Below, one piece after another: positions 35,013 through 46,338 of a stretch of DNA of 64,000 nt; the stretch's first letter is position 1, and the number at the start of each line of letters is the position of its first letter. The stretch is from JAYPWI01 sp964629575 (GTDB lineage Bacteria; Actinomycetota; Acidimicrobiia; Acidimicrobiales; Poriferisodalaceae). The stretch covers positions 9,881 to 73,880 of the forward strand of contig CAZVUM010000016.1 of the NCBI GenBank assembly GCA_964629575.1, read 5' to 3'. Both the position numbers and the translations under genes were made by a program. The notes under the pieces are model-generated. The model was given only the letters and a program-made list of their open reading frames with translations, was not told the DNA's origin and made no database searches.

Positions 35013-35228
35013 TCAGTTGTCGTATCGGAACCCGACCTTGAGCGTGACCTGAAAATGCTGCACCGTTCCATCGTCGGTACCCAGGTGGCCGCGGATACCG
35101 GTTACCTCGAACCAATCGAGGTTCCGCAATGACTCGGCGGCTTTCTTCAGGCCATTCCTCATCGCGGCGTCAACCCCGTCGGGAGACGTACCAACTATCT
35201 CACTCACTGCATACGTCGCGTCAGCCAT
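35013..35228 (-). CDS. Dodecin (flavin-storage protein)
   Basis: 71 residues from ATG 35228, chosen because AAGGAG lies 6 bases upstream. The short beta-alpha-beta-beta dodecin fold is clear: YAVSEIVGTSPDGVDAAM, then LRNLDWFEVTGIRG, then HFQVTLKVGFRYD. The Trp of DWFEV stacks with flavin in the family. Dodecamers buffer FMN or riboflavin and CoA under stress. A DevR-like box lies 56 bp upstream (35285). Confidence 0.93.
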   Translation of the reverse strand: MADATYAVSEIVGTSPDGVDAAMRNGLKKAAESLRNLDWFEVTGIRGHLGTDDGTVQHFQVTLKVGFRYDN

Positions 35229-35284
35229 CACAGTCTCCTTCATATGTGCGTCCTCAGTCTGAGGGACCCACCGATGTGAGCCAA

Positions 35285-35298
35285 GGGTCCAATGACCC
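35285..35298. promoter_or_regulatory. DevR/DosR-like box upstream of dodecin
   Basis: GGGTCCAATGACCC, 56 bp upstream of the dodecin ATG and on the way to the divergent stress-protein gene (35488). A further GAGGGACCC half-site is at 35261-35269. Confidence 0.5.
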
Positions 35299-35487
35299 GA
35301 CTCGGCGGGCGACAACTCGGCGGGTGCGGGCAACAGATCGGCTGACGTGACCGGTCTTTCGAAACGAGCGGGTCCCGATGATCGGCTCAGCGCTACAGCT
35401 GTCACTACACCGAGGACCTCCGCCTCTATCGACGAGCGATCTCTGTGCCCAAGGTGGAGCCACCAGAGCACAAGAGGCGGTGCAGCC

Positions 35488-36303
35488 GTGAATTCCAGCC
35501 CCCATCCGACGATGCAGACCATCCTGGTCGGAACCGATGGGTCCGACCTCGCCCGGCGCGCCGTTGTGGTCGGTCGGGCGTTCGCGGCTGCAGCCGGGCT
35601 GCCCGCTCAAGTAGTGAAGATCACGGCGCCGGATGTGCCATCGAGCAACGCTGCCAACGGGTGTATCGATCGATCGCTTGCCGCTCGGACCCCCGCTGAA
35701 GGGCTGCTCGACGTCGCATCGCAAACCGGCACCACCGCCCTCTGCATCGCCAGCCACGGTCGAGGACCGCTGGGGCGATCGCTCTTCGGTTCGGTCACCG
35801 CAGAACTGCTGCGGTCCGCCCCCGATCCACTGCTCATCGTCGGACGTGAGTTCCGAGGCGCATCGCATCGCCGATGCCGTTGGTCGCCCGACACCGTTGT
35901 CGCCCTGGTGGACGGCACCAGCGAGTCCGAGGCCATGCTGCCATTCGCCCAGCGCGCCGCACAGATGCTCGGGTCCAATCTCGAGGTCACGGCCGTGGCG
36001 CGGAGCGAACCCAAACCGCTCCGAGGAGCTCCAGAGAGCGGCCTCCGTTGGCATGAGGCGGAGTACCTCGATCGGCTCGTGCAGGGACTCGACGAAGAGG
36101 GAGCGGCATCGCTCGTGCTCAGGGATCCGATCGGCACCGTGGGTGCGCTCCGGGACTTGACTCGGACTCCTCCCTTCGAGCCCGCTGACACAACCCACCA
36201 CCTCATCGTCGTCGCACGCAGCCGCTCGGGTGACGGTCAGCGTCAGATCCGCCGCATCGCGGACAGGGTCCCTGTGCCAGTCCTCGTGAGTTCACCGGCT
36301 TGA
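35488..36303 (+). CDS. Universal stress protein, two diverged domains
   Basis: 271 residues from GTG 35488 (AGAGGCGG site); ATG at 35512 is an alternative without a ribosome site. The first UspA domain has VGTDGSDLARRAV and SHGRGPLGRSLFGSV (ATP-binding G-x2-G-x9-G(S/T) pattern). The second starts VVALVDGTSESEAM and lacks a clean glycine motif. Tandem universal stress proteins are typical DosR targets in mycobacteria. It is divergent from dodecin across a 259-bp gap holding a DevR-like box. Confidence 0.8.
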   Translation: MNSSPHPTMQTILVGTDGSDLARRAVVVGRAFAAAAGLPAQVVKITAPDVPSSNAANGCIDRSLAARTPAEGLLDVASQTGTTALCIASHGRGPLGRSLFGSVTAELLRSAPDPLLIVGREFRGASHRRCRWSPDTVVALVDGTSESEAMLPFAQRAAQMLGSNLEVTAVARSEPKPLRGAPESGLRWHEAEYLDRLVQGLDEEGAASLVLRDPIGTVGALRDLTRTPPFEPADTTHHLIVVARSRSGDGQRQIRRIADRVPVPVLVSSPA

Positions 36304-36319
36304 CGGAAGCTCCGAATCA

Positions 36320-36333
36320 GGGCCCTTGGCCCC
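36320..36333. promoter_or_regulatory. DevR/DosR-like box upstream of small membrane gene
   Basis: GGGCCCTTGGCCCC, fits GGGNCC-N2-NGNCCC. It is 35 bp upstream of the ATG at 36369, the distance expected for an activator site next to a promoter. Confidence 0.5.
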
Positions 36334-36368
36334 TACCGCAAGAACCGATTCTCCATCACAGTTGCACT

Positions 36369-36548
36369 ATGTGGTTTGATCGCTTGTGGTACAGGATATG
36401 GGTACCGCTTGCCTTCCTGCAGACGCTGATCGTCATGAAGTGGGCCGTGTGGGGTGCAGATCTGTTCACGATCGCGATCACGGTAGCTGTGGCCAGCTCC
36501 TTCCTCGTGCGACTGATCGTGTGGCAGATCCAGTCGGATCCGTACTAG
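36369..36548 (+). CDS. Small membrane protein
   Basis: 59 residues from ATG 36369; an upstream TTG at 36300 in the same frame is less likely because the box at 36320 would then be inside the gene. MWFDRLWYRIWVPLAFLQTL, then an Ala/Val-rich helix, suggests two membrane segments. No family recognised. Probably its own transcription unit under the DevR-like box. Confidence 0.5.
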   Translation: MWFDRLWYRIWVPLAFLQTLIVMKWAVWGADLFTIAITVAVASSFLVRLIVWQIQSDPY

Positions 36549-36564
36549 CCCGGATACGCCGACC

Positions 36565-36846
36565 TCATACCCTCAGTAGGCGTTCGATCGCGCCGACGGC
36601 TTCGGCGATCTTGTGGTCGCGGAGGGCCTCGTCGGTCTCGTTGGCGTCGTTGACGCAGTTGTGGAGATGTTCGTCGAGCAGACCGAGTCCGAGGCTGCGC
36701 AGGGCGCTGGTCACCGACGAGAGCTGAGTCAGGACGTCGATGCAGTACTCGTCCTCATCGATCATGCGGGCCAGGCCACGTACCTGTCCTTCGATGAGTC
36801 GGAGTCGCTTCAGGTAGTCCTCGCGGTTGATCGAGTAGCCCGGCAT
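36565..36846 (-). CDS. csoR: CsoR-family copper-sensing repressor
   Basis: 93 residues from ATG 36846. All helical, with the exact CsoR ligand set Cys35-x24-His60-x3-Cys64, which binds Cu(I). RLRLIEGQVRGLARMIDED is the conserved first helix. Apo-protein represses copper export genes; Cu(I) releases it. The likely target is the copper ATPase at 39928, whose leader carries a CsoR-like dyad. It lies downstream of glutamate dehydrogenase on the same strand with 61 bp between. Confidence 0.9.
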   Translation of the reverse strand: MPGYSINREDYLKRLRLIEGQVRGLARMIDEDEYCIDVLTQLSSVTSALRSLGLGLLDEHLHNCVNDANETDEALRDHKIAEAVGAIERLLRV

Positions 36847-36907
36847 GATCTGGTCCTCGTTTCCCGGGGGGATCTGTGTTGACGAAGCTGACAGCAAGGG
36901 GGAGCGG

Positions 36908-38278
36908 TCATTGCTCGCGACCGTTGCTCGCGCCGCCTCGCTCGCTCGGTGCAAACCTGAATTGTGCCAAGCGTTCATCCGACATCCGACGCGAATTGGC
37001 GGAGGATACTTGACCGGCGAGCGCCATGGCGGCGGTGACACGGCTGATCGCGGTGGCGAGGGACTCGGTGCGCCAGCGCTCGAATGGCTGTGGGGCGAGG
37101 AGGTCCCAGGAGCGGTCGAGGCGGTCGAGAACGAGGCGACGTTCTTCGGCTTCGGTCCAGGCAACGCGTTGGTGGTTCTGGGCCCATTCGAAATAGGACG
37201 AGATGACTCCACCGCCGTTCGCCATCAGATCGGGAACCACCGCGATCCCTCGATCGTTCAGAATCGCCTCGGCGGAAGGGGTCGTGGGGCCGTTGGCGCC
37301 CTCGACCACCAACTCGGCCGCCATGGTGCGGGCGATCGGGTCGGTGAGGGTGCCTTCGAGTGCTGCCGGGATTGCGATGTCGCAGTCGACGGCCAGGATC
37401 GAGCCTTGGACGGCGTCGCCGTCGGGATAGTCGACCAGTGCGTTGCCTGCTTGGATCCACGCCTGGACCGCGGCAGGATCGAGGCCATCGCTGGCGGTCA
37501 CGCCGCCGGTGATGTCGCTGAGCGCGACGATGCGGGCCCCTCGCTGTTGGAGTTCGGTTGCCGCCCAATAGCCGACTGCGCCGAACCCTTCGACGGCCAC
37601 GGCCGAATCAGTGATCTGGTGGCCGAGGTGGTCCCATGCGCGTTGGGCGACATGCGCGACGCCGACACCTGTCGAGGCAGCACGAAACAGGCTGCCCCCG
37701 AGGATCACGGGTTTGCCGGTGACGATCGCGGGGTCGGAGCGGCCTGCCTCCGCAGCGGCGTGCAACATCCAGGCCATGGTCTGTTCGTTGGTGCCGATAT
37801 CGGGTGCTGGCACATCGACGTCGGCACCGATGTTGGGCAGGATCGCGAGGGTGTAGAGCCGGGTCACCTCGTGGAGTTCGCGGGCGCTGAGATCGGCTGG
37901 GTCGCAGTCGACACCGCCTTTTGCGCCGCCGAAAGGTAGACCGTGCAGGGCGGTCTTCCAGGTCATCAACCGGGCGAGCGCGGTCACATCGTCGAGCTCG
38001 ACACCGGCGCGGAATCGGGTCCCGCCCTTCGCGGGGCCGAGCGCGTTGGAGTGCTGAACTCGATAGCCGGTCAGCACCGTCATGGAGCCATCGTCGCGCT
38101 GCAGAGGCAGCTCGACGATGAGTGACCGGCTAGCACAATGCAATGCACAGATCGTGGTCGGGTCGAGATCGAGTTCGGCGGTGACGCGCTCGAAGCGTTC
38201 GTGTTCCCAGGCCAGCAGCCCGGTCGGGGCACCGGGCGAGGGTTGCGCCGCTGCCGTCGCCGGCGATAGGGCGGTCAT
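36908..38278 (-). CDS. gdh: Glu/Leu/Phe/Val dehydrogenase
   Basis: 456 residues from ATG 38278, overlapping the methyltransferase stop (ATGA). GPAKGGTRF and MTWKTALHGLPFGGAKGGV hold the substrate and catalytic lysines; VAVEGFGAVGYWAA is the NAD(P)-binding fold; VEGANGPTTP is the conserved family motif. Interconverts glutamate and 2-oxoglutarate plus ammonia. Third gene of an operon starting at the SHOCT gene and governed by a DevR-like box, so possibly induced in low oxygen. Confidence 0.92.
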   Translation of the reverse strand: MTALSPATAAAQPSPGAPTGLLAWEHERFERVTAELDLDPTTICALHCASRSLIVELPLQRDDGSMTVLTGYRVQHSNALGPAKGGTRFRAGVELDDVTALARLMTWKTALHGLPFGGAKGGVDCDPADLSARELHEVTRLYTLAILPNIGADVDVPAPDIGTNEQTMAWMLHAAAEAGRSDPAIVTGKPVILGGSLFRAASTGVGVAHVAQRAWDHLGHQITDSAVAVEGFGAVGYWAATELQQRGARIVALSDITGGVTASDGLDPAAVQAWIQAGNALVDYPDGDAVQGSILAVDCDIAIPAALEGTLTDPIARTMAAELVVEGANGPTTPSAEAILNDRGIAVVPDLMANGGGVISSYFEWAQNHQRVAWTEAEERRLVLDRLDRSWDLLAPQPFERWRTESLATAISRVTAAMALAGQVSSANSRRMSDERLAQFRFAPSERGGASNGREQ

Positions 38279-38799
38279 GTCGGGTCCTGTGTGGATTCCA
38301 GTGGGCGGGCGACGATTTCTCGCCACACGCCCCAGCGCCGCACCTCGATAATGTCGAGGCCGGCCGCGGTCACGTTTCGAGCTACCTCGGCAAGTCCGGC
38401 GACCGGGTCGGCGACCGGGTCGGCGACCGAACAGAACACGCAGGCGGCGGTGACGCTGTCGAGAGATCCGTCGCCAAGGGGCAGCTGCTGTACGCCGGCG
38501 AGCTCGAATGTCGCGTGGATCCTGTCGGTGGCCGCGACCTGCTGTGCCTTGGCCAGCATGTTCGTCGATACGTCGGTGCCGGTGAGCTCGACGTTCTCGG
38601 AGTAGAGACCGAGGTTACGGCCGGTGCCGACCCCCACTTCGAGGGTCGTGTCTCGGGCCTGTCGCAGGAGCCGTTTGCGCCGTCGCCGGACACCCATCAG
38701 GTCCATGGGTTTGTCGATCAGATCGTAGAAACGCGCGATTCGGTCATAGCGGGCGGTGACCGCATTCTGGGCCGACATCGGCGAGGCCGTGTCAGTCAC
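38275..38799 (-). CDS. SAM methyltransferase with internal deletion
   Basis: 174 residues from GTG 38799. YDRIARFYDLIDKPMDLMG and TLEVGVGTGRNLGLY (motif I) match a class I family that usually exceeds 200 residues. Here AEVARN runs straight into VTAAGLDIIEVRRWG, so the middle segment (motif post III, K-P-G-G) is missing in frame. A 12-bp repeat (VADPVADP) sits just before. Probably inactive or altered, although its overlaps with both neighbours keep the operon intact. Confidence 0.7.
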   Translation of the reverse strand: MTDTASPMSAQNAVTARYDRIARFYDLIDKPMDLMGVRRRRKRLLRQARDTTLEVGVGTGRNLGLYSENVELTGTDVSTNMLAKAQQVAATDRIHATFELAGVQQLPLGDGSLDSVTAACVFCSVADPVADPVAGLAEVARNVTAAGLDIIEVRRWGVWREIVARPLESTQDPT

Positions 38800-39071
38800 C
38801 GGAGTTCGCTGACTCGTTCGCGGTACTCCTCAGTCGAGATCTCGCCGCTGGCGTAGCGCTCGGCGAGTATCTCGCGGGCCCGAGCGCCCGGCTCCGGTGC
38901 TGGGCCTCGAGTTGGTCCGGTGGGGCGATCGGCGGCGCGCACGAGCCACACGATGAGCACGACGAACAGAACCATCATGGCGACGCCCCACAACCACATC
39001 CACCCGCCACCCCAGCCGTTCATGTGGTCGAAGCCATTGGCGTCGGCCAACACTGCTGCTGCCACGGACAT
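38796..39071 (-). CDS. Small membrane protein with SHOCT domain
   Basis: 91 residues from ATG 39071 (AAGGGAG site). Met/Trp/Gly-rich N-terminus (HMNGWGGGWMWLWG), one membrane helix, then a C-terminal SHOCT motif (AREILAERYASGEISTEEY). SHOCT ends are oligomerisation tags in short membrane proteins of unclear role. First gene of the operon leading to glutamate dehydrogenase, 89 bp from a DevR-like box. Confidence 0.8.
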   Translation of the reverse strand: MSVAAAVLADANGFDHMNGWGGGWMWLWGVAMMVLFVVLIVWLVRAADRPTGPTRGPAPEPGARAREILAERYASGEISTEEYRERVSELR

Positions 39072-39159
39072 CACGCTGAACTCCCTTTCGGTAGATCGAT
39101 GTGGCCTCCCAGGCTCGAGGCCCTGAGCGAATCGTTGCGCCCTGGCGCTCCACAGGGTA

Positions 39160-39173
39160 GGGCCCAAGGTCCC
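39160..39173. promoter_or_regulatory. DevR/DosR-like box upstream of SHOCT operon
   Basis: GGGCCCAAGGTCCC flanked by TA on both sides (GTA...CTA), 89 bp upstream of the SHOCT ATG on the minus strand. Confidence 0.6.
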
Positions 39174-39516
39174 TACCCCTATCCCCTACCACCTGAGACC
39201 TACGGCCATCCGCGGCGTCCGCTCCGGCCCCTGCGCGTGAACACAAGACCGTCACGACCCTCGCTTGGTCGTCGTGACCGGCGGGCCTGGCGCAGCTAGG
39301 ACCGCGGTCGTGGCATGGCGCCGGCACCCCCGGGCGAACCATCGTCGAAAGCTTTCGGCGCCAGCATCAGGAACGAAGTCAGCAACCGGGCGGCCGCTGG
39401 TTTCCTCGTGAAGCGTCATCGTGCCAAGCTCTCGGCATTCCCAAGTTGACGAAGGTCCGGGGTTCGCGCATAGCCCCGGATGACAGCGCCGTGGCCCTCA
39501 ACGGTGGGGGCTGGCG
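39174..39516. other. Region without recognised gene
   Basis: 343 bp between the DevR-like box and the kinase remnant. A 44-codon frame from ATG 39314 has no ribosome site and no family resemblance. Probably flanking debris of the broken kinase locus. Confidence 0.4.
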
Positions 39517-39790
39517 TCACTCGCCCACTGGAACTGTCCACCTGATCCGAGTGCCACCCGACGAGGGCGCCTCGGTCCTGAACTGTCCGCCCAGATCGGC
39601 GGCTCGCCGAGCCATGTTGTCGAGTCCGTCGCCGTGCTCCACGCTCGGCTGAAGGCCGACACCGTTGTCTTTCACCGTCAAGGTAAGCCAATGGTCTTCG
39701 TGCGACACGACGATGTCCACTCGCGTCGAGTTCGCTGCTTCCTGCACCTCGCGGGCGGCGCCCAGTCCCAGGGCGCGCCTATCCCACTTC
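39517..39790 (-). pseudogene. DevS/DosT-like histidine kinase, ATPase-domain remnant
   Basis: The minus-strand frame reads REVQEAANSTRVDIVVSHED, then LTVKDNGVGLQPSVEHGDGL, DNMARRAADLGGQF, and GGTRIRWTVPV. This is the C-terminal HATPase domain (N, G1 and G2 boxes) of NarL-partner kinases, closest in pattern to DevS/DosT: D-N-G-V-G, G-x-G-L-D-N-M-x-x-R-A. The GAF sensor domains and the phospho-acceptor His are absent, so it cannot act as a sensor kinase. It ends about 20 bp from a DevR-like box. Confidence 0.7.
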
Positions 39791-39812
39791 GTTCGAATAC
39801 CCGATAGGGGTA

Positions 39813-39826
39813 GGGACCTTGGACCC
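39813..39826. promoter_or_regulatory. DevR/DosR-like box upstream of copper ATPase
   Basis: GGGACCTTGGACCC inside GGGGTAGGGACCTTGGACCC (39807-39826), 101 bp before the copper ATPase start. Confidence 0.6.
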
Positions 39827-39889
39827 TTACAACGTTGCCTGGATCCGACGCATCCTTCAGGAACACGATCCATGGCACAAGGGTCATAC

Positions 39890-39910
39890 CCATACCCCCA
39901 TTGCGTATGG
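39890..39910. promoter_or_regulatory. Candidate CsoR operator
   Basis: CCATAC (39890-39895) and GTATGG (39905-39910) form a dyad around nine bases. Read on the minus strand it is CCATACGCAATGGGGGTATG, with the GGGGGTAT half-site typical of CsoR operators. It ends 17 bases before the copper ATPase start, where a repressor would block transcription. csoR itself is at 36565. Confidence 0.5.
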
Positions 39911-39927
39911 AGTACGGAGGTCGAACG

Positions 39928-42876
<2,949 letters not shown>

Positions 42877-42895
42877 ACGATCAAGGGAGCCGACC

Positions 42896-43006
42896 ATGAA
42901 CCCCATCACCAACCTCGCCCTCGCAGGACTGGCCGACTACGCCACCGCCAAACTTCTTGCCGCCATCGACAACCTCCCCGCCACACTCGACCGGAGCCCC
43001 GCATGA
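42896..43006 (+). CDS. 36-residue ORF coupled to stress protein
   Basis: MNPITNLALAGLADYATAKL start; AAGGGAG lies 8 bases before ATG 42896, and its TGA overlaps the next ATG (43003). A strong ribosome site and ATGA coupling support translation, either as a microprotein or as a leader that delivers ribosomes to the stress gene. No family recognised. Confidence 0.5.
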   Translation: MNPITNLALAGLADYATAKLLAAIDNLPATLDRSPA

Positions 43007-43467
43007 CGGGCCAGACAGACAACACCGAACGCAGCGGAGAACGCATCGTCGTCGGCGTCGACGGGTCTCCCGACGCCCGACGAGCCATCCAATGGGCAAT
43101 CAACCACGCCAGACCAACCGACTCGATCGACCTCGTCCACACCTGGGAGCAACCGGTCATCGCGGCCGAGGCCGGGATGGCCATCGACCCCTCCGCACTG
43201 TCTGAGTCCGCGGCCGCCGTGCTCGAACGCGAGCTCCACCTACTTCAGGGCACCCATCGGGACCTTCCCCCGCTCAACATGCGCCCGATCCAAGGCCACC
43301 CCGGCCAAGCGCTCCTCGAAGCCGCCAAGGATGCAGACCTGCTCGTAGTGGGCACCCGCGGCCACGGCGGCTTCACCGGCCTCCTCTTGGGGTCCACCAG
43401 CACGTACCTAGCCCACCACGCCCGATGCCCACTCGTGATCGTGCCCGCCACCCCACACGAGGAATGA
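43003..43467 (+). CDS. Universal stress protein, single domain
   Basis: 154 residues. VVGVDGSPDARRAIQWA at the N-terminus and GTRGHGGFTGLLLGSTSTYL give the complete UspA ATP-binding pattern G-x2-G-x9-G-S. Located behind the copper ATPase and a coupled 36-residue ORF, probably one transcript from the 39813 promoter. Confidence 0.92.
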   Translation: MTGQTDNTERSGERIVVGVDGSPDARRAIQWAINHARPTDSIDLVHTWEQPVIAAEAGMAIDPSALSESAAAVLERELHLLQGTHRDLPPLNMRPIQGHPGQALLEAAKDADLLVVGTRGHGGFTGLLLGSTSTYLAHHARCPLVIVPATPHEE

Positions 43468-43608
43468 GAGGCCGGCGCCGGCCCGTTCCTCTCCCGCTCA
43501 GTCTTACTCCCGCGCCTTGCCGCTCGTCTCGACCCCAAGGCTATTTCTCGGTCAAACGCGCCAATCAACCACGGCTCTCGGCTCCTTTGCCGCCGCTAGG
43601 GTTCCTCG

Positions 43609-44211
43609 CTGGACGACACCGTCCCCAGACCGGGCACCGACGTCGGGCCGGCGCTGACCCCGGCGCAACGACGGCGGGTCAGGATTGCCGGAACGATCGG
43701 CAACGTCGTGGAGTGGTACGACTTCGCGCTCTACGGGTTCCTCGCGGCAACCATCGGACAGTTGTTCTTCCCGAGCAACAATCCGTCCACATCGCTGCTC
43801 GCGAGCTATGGCGTCTTCGCGGCGGGCTTCGTCATGCGACCGATCGGCGCCGCCGCGTTCGCCGCCCTCGCGTTGCTCGCCTGGCCACTGGCCGGCTGGA
43901 TGAAGACCGGGCACCTGGCCGCGACCATCGCCAGCCAGTTGATCCTGTTCGCGCTCCTCGCCGTGCCACTGGGGTCGGCACCCGCCATCTTCGTCGAACT
44001 GTTCCCCAGCAACGACCGGCTGACCGGCTACTCGATCTCATTCAATCTCGGCATCGGTGTCCTCGGCGGCGCGACGCCCGCGATCGCGACCTGGCTGATC
44101 GATGTCACCGACACCCCCACCGTCCCCGCCGTCCTCACCGCCGTCGCCGGACTCGTCGCAGCGCTTGCACTCCTAGGAATGACCGACCGCAGCCGAGAAC
44201 CCCTGCGCTGA
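43609..44211 (+). pseudogene. MHS-family (ProP-like) transporter with large internal deletion
   Basis: About 200 residues versus roughly 430 for the family. The N-terminus IAGTIGNVVEWYDFALYGF and FAAGFVMRPIGAA is helix 1-2 of metabolite:H+ symporters. It joins directly to AGWMKTGHLAATIASQ and SNDRLTGYSISFNLGIG, the last helices. The middle is gone in frame. No good start is visible: a stop lies just before CTG 43609, and GTG 43708 falls inside helix 1. Probably dead. Confidence 0.65.
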
Positions 44212-44427
44212 CCCGGCCTCACGGCGCGAATGCACCACACGATCATCTTCCCAAGTACCGGCCATGCAGTATCTGGCACCCACGGGGCCTCCGTCTCTTC
44301 CGAAGACCACGATCACCGCGACCAGCGCCGAGAGAAACCGTGATCTGATAATATTGTGATATCGCGAGATAAGAGATCTCATGAGGATGACCGTTCACCA
44401 CTCGGGCCACGCGGAGGCACTCCTCAT
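44212..44427 (+). promoter_or_regulatory. AT-rich leader of kup
   Basis: 216 bp with a locally AT-rich stretch (44340-44392: TGATCTGATAATATTGTGAT and following) containing short dyads such as AGATCT. Probably the kup promoter. I could not fit a c-di-AMP or K+ riboswitch to it. Confidence 0.35.
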
Positions 44428-46308
44428 ATGACAGGCCGGGACGAAGCCACCATCGCGACCACCGCCAAGTCGGCGTTGCCGATTGCGGTGCTCGGTGTTG
44501 TGTACGGCGACATTGGCACGAGCCCGCTGTACGCCCTGCGCGAGTCGTTTCTCAGCCAGGACATCGCGGTGACCGACGACAACGTGCTCGGGATTCTCTC
44601 GCTCGTGTTCTGGTCGCTGATGCTCGTGATCAGCGTCAAGTACGCGCGCTTCATCATGCACGCGGACAACGGCGGCGAAGGCGGCATCCTGGCATTGGCG
44701 TCCCTCGCGGTCCCGATGCACAGCCGCCGCGGCGCCGCAGCAGTGCTCGTCCTGCTGGGTCTGTTCGGCACCGCGCTGCTGTACGGGGACGGCATGATTA
44801 CCCCGGCGATCTCAGTCCTCAGTGCCGTCGAAGGTCTCGAGGTCGCCACCCCGCGCTTCGCCGACTACGTGGTGCCGATCAGCATCGGCATCCTTGTCGG
44901 GCTGTTCTCGATCCAGCGACACGGCACAGCAGCGGTGGGCCGGATCTTCGGCCCGGCCATGGCCGTGTGGTTCGGGTTCCTGGCCATCCTCGGCATCGAG
45001 GAGCTCGCGCAGGAACCCCGCGCGCTCGCGGCACTCAATCCGCTCCACGGCCTCGACTACCTCACATCGCAGCCACTGACCGGGTTCCTCTCGCTCGGCT
45101 CGATATTCCTCGTCGTCACCGGAGCCGAAGCGCTCTACGCGGACATGGGGCACTTCGACCGGCGCCAGATCACCTCGGGATGGTTCGCAGTCGTGCTGCC
45201 GGCGCTCACGCTGAACTACTTCGGTCAGGGCGCATTGTTGCTGGGCGATCCCTCAGCGATCGAGAACCCCTTCTACGAGATGATCCCGCGGTGGGCGCTG
45301 TACCCGAGCGTGGCCCTGGCCGCGGTGGCCACAGTGATCGCTTCGCAGGCACTCATTTCGGGGGCCTTCTCGCTCACCACGCAGGCGCTACACCTGGACT
45401 TCCTGCCCCGGGTGCGGGTGCTGCACACCTCCGAGCATGTCGAGGGCCAGGTGTATGTGCCCACCGTCAATTGGGCGCTGATGGTGGCCACGGTCGGACT
45501 CGTCGTCGGCTTCGGCTCCTCCACCGCGTTGGCCGGCGCCTACGGCGTCGCGGTGGCCACCACAATGGTCATCACCACCGTGTTGTTCGGGGTCGTGTGC
45601 CGGCGGCGATGGGGATGGGGCCGCGGTGCCACGGTGGCGCTGGTGGTGGGCTTCCTCGTGATCGATGGCGCCTTCTTCGCCGCCAACCTCACCAAGATTC
45701 CCGATGGCGGCTGGTTCCCGTTGCTGATCGGGTTGGCACTGTTGATCGTGATGACGACATGGCGCCGGGGCCGTGAGCTCGTCGCCGACCAGATCCGCCA
45801 AGGGCTCCCGCTCGACACCTTCGTCGACAGCCTCGCCGAGACCAAACCCCAGCGGGTGCCGGGCACTGCGGTCTACATGGCCAAGACGCCCGGCATCACT
45901 CCCTCGCCGCTACTCAACACGCTCCGCCACAACCACGTCGTCCACGAGCGCGTCATCGTCGTCACCGTCGTCACCGAGCACGCTCCCCGGGTGCTGCCCG
46001 CAGCGCGCGACAAGATCCTCGAGATGGACGAGGGCTTCGCCCAGGTGATCCTCCACTACGGGTTTCTCGAGCGCCCCGACGTACCCGAGGCGCTAGCCAA
46101 CATCGTGCACCCATCGGTCGGCTACGACCCCACCGACACCGACTTCTTCGTGGGCCGCGAGACCATCGAAGCCACCGATCGGCCCGGCATGGCCCTCTGG
46201 CGAGAGCGCCTGTTCGCCCGTCTGGCCCGCAACGCCGCAGCCGCCGACCAGTACTTCTCCCTGCCGCCGGAACGGACCTGTGAAGTCGGCCAACACATCG
46301 ACCTGTGA
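44428..46308 (+). CDS. kup: KUP-type potassium transporter
   Basis: 626 residues from ATG 44428 (GCGGAGG upstream). VLGVVYGDIGTSPLYALRES is the family signature, ADNGGEGGILAL and GDGMITPAISVLSAVEGLEV follow, about twelve membrane helices, then a cytosolic C-terminal domain. Brings in K+ with protons. Followed after 30 bp by a stress protein gene. Confidence 0.96.
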   Translation: MTGRDEATIATTAKSALPIAVLGVVYGDIGTSPLYALRESFLSQDIAVTDDNVLGILSLVFWSLMLVISVKYARFIMHADNGGEGGILALASLAVPMHSRRGAAAVLVLLGLFGTALLYGDGMITPAISVLSAVEGLEVATPRFADYVVPISIGILVGLFSIQRHGTAAVGRIFGPAMAVWFGFLAILGIEELAQEPRALAALNPLHGLDYLTSQPLTGFLSLGSIFLVVTGAEALYADMGHFDRRQITSGWFAVVLPALTLNYFGQGALLLGDPSAIENPFYEMIPRWALYPSVALAAVATVIASQALISGAFSLTTQALHLDFLPRVRVLHTSEHVEGQVYVPTVNWALMVATVGLVVGFGSSTALAGAYGVAVATTMVITTVLFGVVCRRRWGWGRGATVALVVGFLVIDGAFFAANLTKIPDGGWFPLLIGLALLIVMTTWRRGRELVADQIRQGLPLDTFVDSLAETKPQRVPGTAVYMAKTPGITPSPLLNTLRHNHVVHERVIVVTVVTEHAPRVLPAARDKILEMDEGFAQVILHYGFLERPDVPEALANIVHPSVGYDPTDTDFFVGRETIEATDRPGMALWRERLFARLARNAAAADQYFSLPPERTCEVGQHIDL

Positions 46309-46338
46309 CCCCAAATCCATGACCACGAGAGGACAACC

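Noticed and set aside
35488..36303. Usp gene as a pseudogene because of its weak second domain
   Set aside because: The frame is open and the length is normal for tandem Usp; divergence of one domain is common.
39314..39448. 44-codon ORF after the SHOCT promoter
   Set aside because: No ribosome site and no recognisable feature.
44330..44400. c-di-AMP or potassium riboswitch before kup
   Set aside because: AT-rich and near the right gene, but no conserved riboswitch core could be matched.
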